Shown: positions 57,043-64,000 of the stretch, in pieces
How positions within the stretch are numbered: the first letter of the stretch is position 1
Layout of the letters: the number at the start of each line of letters is the position of its first letter
DNA from: Siphonodentalium dalli
Taxonomy: Eukaryota > Mollusca > Scaphopoda > Gadilida > Siphonodentaliidae
Direction: 5' to 3'
NCBI GenBank assembly: GCA_032622095.1
Contig: CP136066.1
Location: 95,811,319 to 95,875,318 of the forward strand
Length of the DNA: 64,000 nt
Program-made: the position numbers and the translations under genes
The notes under the pieces: generated by a model
Database searches by the model: none
Told to the model about the DNA's origin: nothing
Seen by the model: the letters and a program-made list of their open reading frames with translations, nothing else

Positions 57043-59036
57043 TTAAGCTGCCACGCCCATGGGGCATTAACTCTGTGTCCCGAGAATCAAAGTTACTCGA
57101 AATTGCATGAAATTCAAGTCTGCATGCGGACAACTATTTCCCAGACCGACGTATTCAAATGTCAGAAATTGTCGTCGCTTTCAAATCGGGACCGAAGTTT
57201 TTTCTGAGTTTCTGAGGGATATCTCAGTATGTCATACCAAGGAACCATGACCATTTCGGTTATAAATGGTAATTTGTTCACGCATATATAAAGAAATCGC
57301 ATGGGGTTCATTTATATTGTCAGTACGGTGATCCCGAAATGTGCAGGTATTAGTTGCAGTTCGGGATTCCTTTCTCGTTTGGCGGATGGAACCCGCAACG
57401 ATGTCACATCATAATGCCATTGCATTGTGACAACGTTATATAACCCATATGCATGGATCTATCAGTTATCGGACCAGTTTATATCTAGAATTTATAACGT
57501 CAAACTTCAGGTCCTGTCAGCATTCAAAGGCCATATATATGATGCATGTGATCACCAGGCGTTCTCGCATATTGATAAAGAAGGATCATATTTAACCTTA
57601 TACAAAAACGTCTGTGACTGGCGTTTATTTTTTATATTAGAAATTATATGTATACAATAATAATTAGACGTTTCTTAGATCAAAACTTGTACATTATATC
57701 AACATAATCAGGTCAGGCACATGCTGAATTCAAATATTATAGTTATATTTAAAGGCCCACTTAATTTTCGAGTCGGCGATTAGTTTTTTTATAGCGACTT
57801 GATATACGATTTTAATAACAATCTATGCCATCAAATATGATTAAAATACTATAATTCATCACTATTTGAAACATCTGTGTCTCAGAAGATGCCCACAGAG
57901 AAATAGAAAACTGCTAAAATCATAGAAATACTTCCTCCCCCCTCTGGATCCCAGAATGCAACAGAATTCCAACTTTTTCAATGGAAGGGGAAGAACTCTA
58001 TCTTTAATATATAGAGTTATTCCCCCTGCATTGAAAATAATACTGCTTTTTACTGCAACATAGATGACAAAAACGCGTTGGCAACTCAACAACAACAACA
58101 ACATGTCTTCAGTTTATTACACCGGATAAGTTGATAATACGATGTTTTGGAGTTTTCTCTTTCAAATGGTATAAAATATGGCGTATATTTTATATAATGT
58201 TATCTGGGTGTTCGAAAATTAAGTGGGTTTTAACTATTATACAGTGCTAAGTCCTCCATTTCCCTGGTTTGAAGACACTATGGGATCGCGCATCCCAGAT
58301 GAACAGCCAAATTATACTCGTAGCAAAATTAATATACATTTGTTGCATGGTTTCGAGGTTGACATGAGGATAACTCGAGGAAGTTAATATTCACCGAGGC
58401 CACAGGCCAAGGTGAATATTAGCTTCCAAGGTGTTTTATTATATGAACTAGCGGCATTCTTTACCTGGTAGCCAATTAGAGTACTACTATAGGGGTTGAA
58501 GAGACAAATATATTCAACAAACAGCAGATTTACTGTTCTCTCTTCCGAAAATCAACGACAAATGAGTTATGTATAAGCAATTTTGATTGGCTGGTTGCAA
58601 AGCTATGCGTAACATGATTGGACAGCCACCTCTTATGCCTGACTTAACACATATTTTGTTATGAACCCCGCGCCGGGTTAATATCGTGATTTATCAACCC
58701 GGCCACGCCAATCAATTGCTATAGGGTTCGCCGGAGAAATTTAATGATCATATAATAAAGCAAATTATCAGTCTACTGATAAAATTTGTTTTGCAACCTT
58801 TTGCGCTGGCTTATTTTAGTTCATAATGACACACGGTTGCCTTTCTAAATGGCATTACCATGATCAATCAATCGATCATTGATAACAAAATTCAGACCAT
58901 GCAATTGAAGGTTGGTGGCTTTATTATTTTGTGCCACCATGACTTATTTTCCGCACGGATCGAGACATGATATGTCGTCACATAAACAAACATGGTACCG
59001 ATTTAATTTTACACTGTTTTTAATATTTTGTTTTAA

Positions 59037-60604
59037 CCCTTTCAGTGTCAAGTCCGATTTTTGTATCAACCCATAATTCCTTGATCATTTTTCAAATTTA
59101 TTGATTATAATAATGTGATACATTGATGGAAAGAGCTCTAAGGGTGGATACACACATGCATGTAATTTCTGTATGTAAAATCCATGTATTTTACATGGTC
59201 ACATCAATCATTGATAGCATTAGTCGCCTGAGCGCGATCGGACAATTTCAATAGGTGAGACAAGTGAGCAGTTATAAGCCATTATCAAACTAACTGCTAT
59301 CAAGAAATTTCAGGCCAGTCATAACTTCTTTCATGGATGCCGAAATGAATAAATCCTGTCTGATATCTGTTGCTGTTTTTCACGAGTTTTAATTCATTTC
59401 GAAAAGTGGATTTGAGTCCGTCGATTTTATACTTGATTTGTTTCTCGTCATTTCAGGGTCATCCAAAATAAAAATAAAATGTGCAGAATTTGAAGCTCTT
59501 TTAGGGCGATTGTGATACACGAGTGTTTAATGTCCCTTTAACAATCCGATACGGTGCTCTCATGTCTTGAATAACAGGCATTGGAAAATTAAGACTGACA
59601 ATACCGGTTCGTTGAGATTCCTCGGATAGTTTCAAAGCGAGCTCATGTGATAACATTCAATTGGGATTTCCACGCAAATATCCATTGCAGGGTCAAAAAA
59701 TTAATGCGGGTACAGCGTTGAAAGTAAAAAGAGTGACACCCCCCACATTTGTCACCCATAATTTACATAACAGTATATGTTTCTCAAACCAAAGGTTGAA
59801 CAAGTTCCTAACTGTCACAATTTTAGCTTGTACACGCTTGAATTATAACATGTTGGACCATAATCCATGATTGGGGAGGGGGCTGGTTCTCGAAATCTTC
59901 GAATAACTAAGGGATTTAGTTGAATGTATCAGCCGGGATAATCTGGGCATAAATGTACAATATGTTTAACTGAAATACTCCATAGTTGTAAACTTTGCGT
60001 ATACATATATAACACAAGAAAGGAAATGTGACAGAAATGACTGTCAACTACAATATTTATAAGTCAGGAGTGGCTTCGTGGCTTCATGGATGGGGGTCAT
60101 GAATCAGGGTGCTACATGTCCCACCCACCCGTCGAGGAAATATGACATGGTCAGTCCGTAGCTTCCTGGATAATATAGCCGCCCCCCCCCCCATGTTGCG
60201 GATCATAGTCTCTGTGTTGGGGAAATCCTGGGGCCATCGCTGGTATAAACATCAAGAGAAGGTTGACAATGATTTAAACAGAAAGTCCAACATTTGGGTT
60301 ATCGCGCGAAAAATTATTTTAAGCGGCCTGACGACTTCGTTCAGTCAACGGCTCTCTGCACGTTCAGATCTTGGCTCACTGTGGTCAAACATAGGCGCAA
60401 GGATTGGGTTGTCAGCGGACACATATTACATGGTCTTTATGTTCCATGTAAAATGACAAATACACGACATTTACAGAGATTACATGCATGTGTGTATCCA
60501 CCCTAAGAGCTCTTTCCATCAATCACATTATTATAATCAATAAATTTGAAAAATGATCAAGGAAATATAGGTTGATACAAAAATCGGACTTGGCACTGAA
60601 AGGG
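59037..60604. mobile_element. Nested piggyBac-like MITE, locus 3 copy
   Basis: TTAA is at 59033-59036 and 60605-60608. The inner Harbinger-like element is 59142-60503, with TAA at 59139-59141 and 60504-60506. Confidence 0.85.
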
Positions 60605-60953
60605 TTAATAAAAAATTGAGACCAGTTGAATGTTGGTGGCTTTATTATCATGTGCCATCATGACTAATTTTCCGTATGGATCGATACATGATATGTCGTC
60701 ACATAAACAAACATGGTACCGATTTAATTTTACACTGTTTTTAATATTTTGTTTTTAAATAACATGCTGTGTTATGCCTCTTGTATCGAATTCACAAAAC
60801 ATCGATATTCATTTGACCTATAATAATTGAATTCAGTATACGCCTGACCTCAAAATAACATGTATATGAATTTAGTTTAAACGTGTTTTATCGCCATATA
60901 TACATGTATATATATACATACAACAATTGGGATTGGTACACAAGTGCCGACAC

Positions 60954-61093
60954 TTAGATTTGTCCCGGTCCCAGATAAACACCGAGAGGCACCGACCTAA
61001 TCGACAAGGCGAATATATAGTTGGTGTATTTATAATGTGCATACACTTGGAACGGGTTGGACAACAGTGGGGCGTTGAATCCGGAGCAATAAT
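60954..61093 (-). CDS. GGY3 terminal exon 3b
   Basis: It has 45 codons after the split Tyr, ending GVYLGPGQI. The insert reads LSIRS. The poly(A) signal AATAAA is at 60646-60641. The full model is 195 residues. Confidence 0.4.
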
Positions 61094-61417
61094 CTGCGAT
61101 GGTGGCTTTATTATGATGTGCCATCATGACTAATTTTCCGTATGGATCGATACATGATATGTCGTCACATAAACAAAAATGGTACCGATTTAATTTTACA
61201 CTGTTTTTAATATTTTGTTTTTAAATAACATGTTGTGTTATGCCTCTTGTATCGAATTCACAAAACATCGATATTCATTTGACCTATAATAGTTGAATTC
61301 AGTATACGCCTGACCTCAAAATAACATGTATATGAATTTAGTTTATACATGTTATATCGCCATATATACATGTATATATACATACAACAATTGGGATTGG
61401 TACACAAGTGCCGACAC

Positions 61418-61542
61418 TTAGATTTGTCCCGGTCCCAGATAAACACCGAGAGGCACCGCGAATATATAGTTGGTGTATTTATAATGTATATACAATTGGA
61501 GCGGGTTGGACAACGGTGGGGCGTTGAATCCGGAGCAATAAT
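61418..61542 (-). CDS. GGY3 terminal exon 3a
   Basis: It has 40 codons to TAA at 61420-61418. One replacement relative to GGY1 (T to I in the YTH region). The poly(A) signal is at 61112-61107. The full model is 190 residues. Confidence 0.5.
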
Positions 61543-61970
61543 CTGCGATGTCATTTATTCCATCTTATATATATATATATACATGTAAATGATTCAATGG
61601 GATCTTGATTACTGATTACTGAGGGTGCGTGATAAGTACTGGGTTGATGCTCTGATGTGTGGTGGGAGTTGTGGCCAGGTCGGGCGGTGCCCCACTAAAC
61701 AAAGTATAATGCGGCAACAACAAAAAATTCAGCTAGTGCAACAAAGAAAATGATATATTGGGTAACTCCCATACATGTATGTAATTTCTTTAGTATTAGG
61801 TTTTGTAATAAGTAAGAAGTTTTGTAGTAAGTCCACTGGGTTCACGAGAATCGTTCTGACAGTGCAATGTAGTTATGAACGGCCGTGGACATTTCAATAT
61901 TATCGCGGTCACTAATTAAGGGGTTTCCTATATATTACTAAGTTTTCCAGGTATATGACTGTATACTCAC

Positions 61971-62418
61971 ATCTTCCAAAAGGTCTTCCACCGCGACCGA
62001 GACCGGTTGGACGGAAGACATTCTGGTTTATCTGGTTGTACCCTCCCATGAAACTGCCTCGGAATCTTCCTGGATATCCTCCTTGGAACCTTCCTGGATA
62101 TCCTCTTTGGAATCTTCCTGGATATCCTCCTTGGAATCTTCCTGGATATCCTCCTTGGAATCCTCCTGGATATCCTCCTTGGAGTCCTCCTTGATATCCT
62201 CCGTGGAATCCTCCTGTATATCCTCCTTGGAATCCTCCTGTATATCCTCCTTGGAATCCTCCTGTATATCCTCCTTGGAGTCCTCCTGGATATCCTCCTT
62301 GGAGTCCTCCTGTATAACCTCCTTGGAAGTAATTCCCACGACGGGGGGAACGTGCGTTCGATTGTGTAATGGCAACACCTATCACGCACAATATCGCGAG
62401 GGCAACTGAAGATTTCAT
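61971..62418 (-). CDS. GGY3 exon 2: secreted Gly/Tyr-rich octapeptide-repeat protein
   Basis: It encodes 149 codons plus one base before the GTGAGT donor (GT at 61970-61969). The signal peptide is unchanged. The linker reads SPRRGNYFQ (H to P). There are eleven octapeptides, including one RGYPGRFQ variant. The tail has LGRGGRPFGR (R to G). The acceptor is two bases before the ATG. Exon 1 and the promoter are outside the window. Confidence 0.8.
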
Positions 62419-62420
62419 GT

Positions 62421-64000
62421 CTGAAACCAGTAATATTTTGGTTAGGTATACTTTTTTATGTCATCCCAGAAAAAATCCATGAACTTGATGAAGGTATACA
62501 TACATAATACTGGAGATCATATTTAATGTTTGTGTATCCTGACTATAGCTTAAAATTGCCATGACATTTCCAGCTGTCGAAAATGTTGGCGAGACACCTC
62601 AATCCCCATGCCACTCGTTCTACTTGCACCGCCTGGGGAGATGTATAACGATAAACGATAACAATACGTGAATAATGTTGTTGGGGCGGGGACAGGCTCT
62701 AGGCACCGAATAAATGCATACCATTGTTGAAAATATTTATTGTGACTCACAATACACATTGTTATATGATCATAAATGTTCTTCTAAAGTCCCATATTAA
62801 ATCATACGGAAAATGAGTTGAAAAATCACAATATCTAACGGGTTTTCCTATAAATATTAATGATGGGTTAATAACAACCTCACGCAACGTCATGAGTTGT
62901 TAATAGGAATCGTAAATCCCTGTGTATTTTCCATTGACAAGTAAATCACATTGTTTTACATTTTGATGGATCCATGTTCATATATCCAAGCACGGGTCAT
63001 TAAGGTATTTCGCGGGCATACTTGGCTTGATAACATTGTGGATCATATAATAAAACACTATTGGATGATATCGAGGTTGACATGAGGATTTATCAACCCT
63101 TGGATGTTAACATTCACCACGCCTGCGGCCTCGGTGAATCATTAGTATTTAACTTCCTGGGGTTGATAAATCCCCATGTCAATATCTGAACAATGCTATA
63201 AATGTATAATATAATTTACACGTATTATATAAATACAAACATATGTGTGGATAAAGTGGATGGGAGCACAAGTTGCCTAACTTATCAGAGCTCATCTTCA
63301 ACTGTTAATACATTAACGAGCTTACTATATATATATTATATATAGTACATGATTCGCATGTCTCGTGATATAGTCTACGCACCACAGGAGGCGATGTGCC
63401 CCCCTCACCGAATTTATGGGGCCAAAAACATTATCTTGAGGCTGAACTATTCCCATTTGAGAATCCGGTTGTTTCTGACCCCTAACACGACGCAGAATAA
63501 AATTATTTCGTCTTTTCTAATGGTACCTACCCGACATTTTTACATTTTATATGACACCACACAATTTCCTATTCAATGTAGAAAACATAATAGATGTACG
63601 TTAACGTTTGGCCCATGGTCACTCAATTTTACCAACATTCATTTGTCTCTAGTTTGATAAATTCATGACGTCATGACAACAAGCATTGAGACGTTTGATT
63701 ATTAATCGATATAGTCAAATGGTCTACTTTGAACATCCGCATCATTACATATGCAAACGATATGGCCACCATGTTCGGTATCGTTAGAAATTACAGCCAA
63801 TATCACATAAAATGATTCAACAATTAAAGTGATGTGAAACAATCGGGTTGGGTTATCAAATTGAAATGGAAAATAATCTTGCTCAAAGTAGTTATTTTTA
63901 TGAATATTAATCCAAATTTACAACACACACTGTCAGTCTTATACATTTATTTATTAAATGCAATGAGTATTGATGGCGAAATCATTTGCGTTAGTCTATC
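62421..64000 (-). other. GGY3 intron 1 (partial)
   Basis: It contains the hairpin repeat 63077-63182 and an AT-rich insertion of about 60 bp at 63188-63250 not present in the other loci. It runs off the window. No gene is seen. Confidence 0.55.

Larger units (their letters stand above)
49181..64000 (-). repeat. Third copy of the locus (locus 3), truncated by the window end
   Basis: It is co-linear with 17296 to about 30850 of the right arm. It carries GGY3, but the promoter and exon 1 would lie beyond 64000. Private differences are a 1367-bp Harbinger-like insertion at 52576-53942, about 29 bp inserted near 58322, about 60 bp of AT-rich sequence inserted at about 63188-63250, and a 33-bp deletion near 62705. 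It shares some variants with the right arm (the sequence around 51740) and others with the left arm (the segment near 58760 that the right arm lacks). Confidence 0.93.

Overview
The window reads as AT-rich nuclear DNA of an animal. There is no bacterial-style gene packing, the one convincing gene family is split by introns with GT-AG borders and AATAAA signals, and most of the sequence is non-autonomous transposable elements, minisatellites and long inverted repeats. A secreted Gly/Tyr-rich octapeptide protein together with this repeat load suggests a marine invertebrate, most likely a mollusc. That placement is inference; no marker gene is present to prove it.

Large-scale layout: (1) 1-17295 is the left arm of a giant inverted repeat. 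(2) 17296-17344 is a 49-bp spacer. (3) 17345-40568 is the right arm, the reverse complement of the left, enlarged by a 6.1-kb foldback insertion at 31120-37227. (4) 40569-42716 is non-palindromic sequence with small tandem repeats. (5) 42717-44036 is a minisatellite of exactly 40 units of 33 bp. (6) About 44253-48640 is a second, related foldback element. (7) 49181-64000 is a third copy of the same locus, in the orientation of the right arm and running off the window end. The third copy is a direct repeat of the right arm with a period of about 31.9 kb.

Each locus carries one copy of a small secreted-protein gene, here called GGY1 (+), GGY2 (-) and GGY3 (-). The model has a TATA/Inr promoter, a short non-coding exon 1, and exon 2 encoding a signal peptide plus 10, 9 or 11 copies of a GGYxGxxQ-like octapeptide. 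Exon 2 ends at a GTGAGT donor. A terminal exon follows that has been tandemly duplicated (3a and 3b), each copy with an AG acceptor, an in-frame stop and its own AATAAA. Both terminal exons stay open in all three loci, giving six predicted isoforms. GGY1 and GGY2 are convergent towards the palindrome centre. I do not recognise the protein by name; a structural secreted product (shell, cuticle, mucus or adhesive) is inference from composition.

The rest is mobile or repeated DNA: a piggyBac-like TTAA MITE split at its dyad centre by a Harbinger-like element (three copies), a solo copy of the same Harbinger-like family found only in locus 3, a second TTAA MITE family, hairpin repeats, a non-LTR reverse-transcriptase relic in intron 1, degenerate modules carrying AAGATGGC motifs, and two foldback elements with minisatellite cores. 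Three small ORF families (11089-11295, 12364-12660, 14282-14617 and their copies) are recorded with low confidence. No tRNA, rRNA or CRISPR array was seen. An assembly artefact is considered for the palindrome, but the arms differ by substitutions, indels and a clean 6.1-kb insertion, so a simple chimeric read would not explain it.
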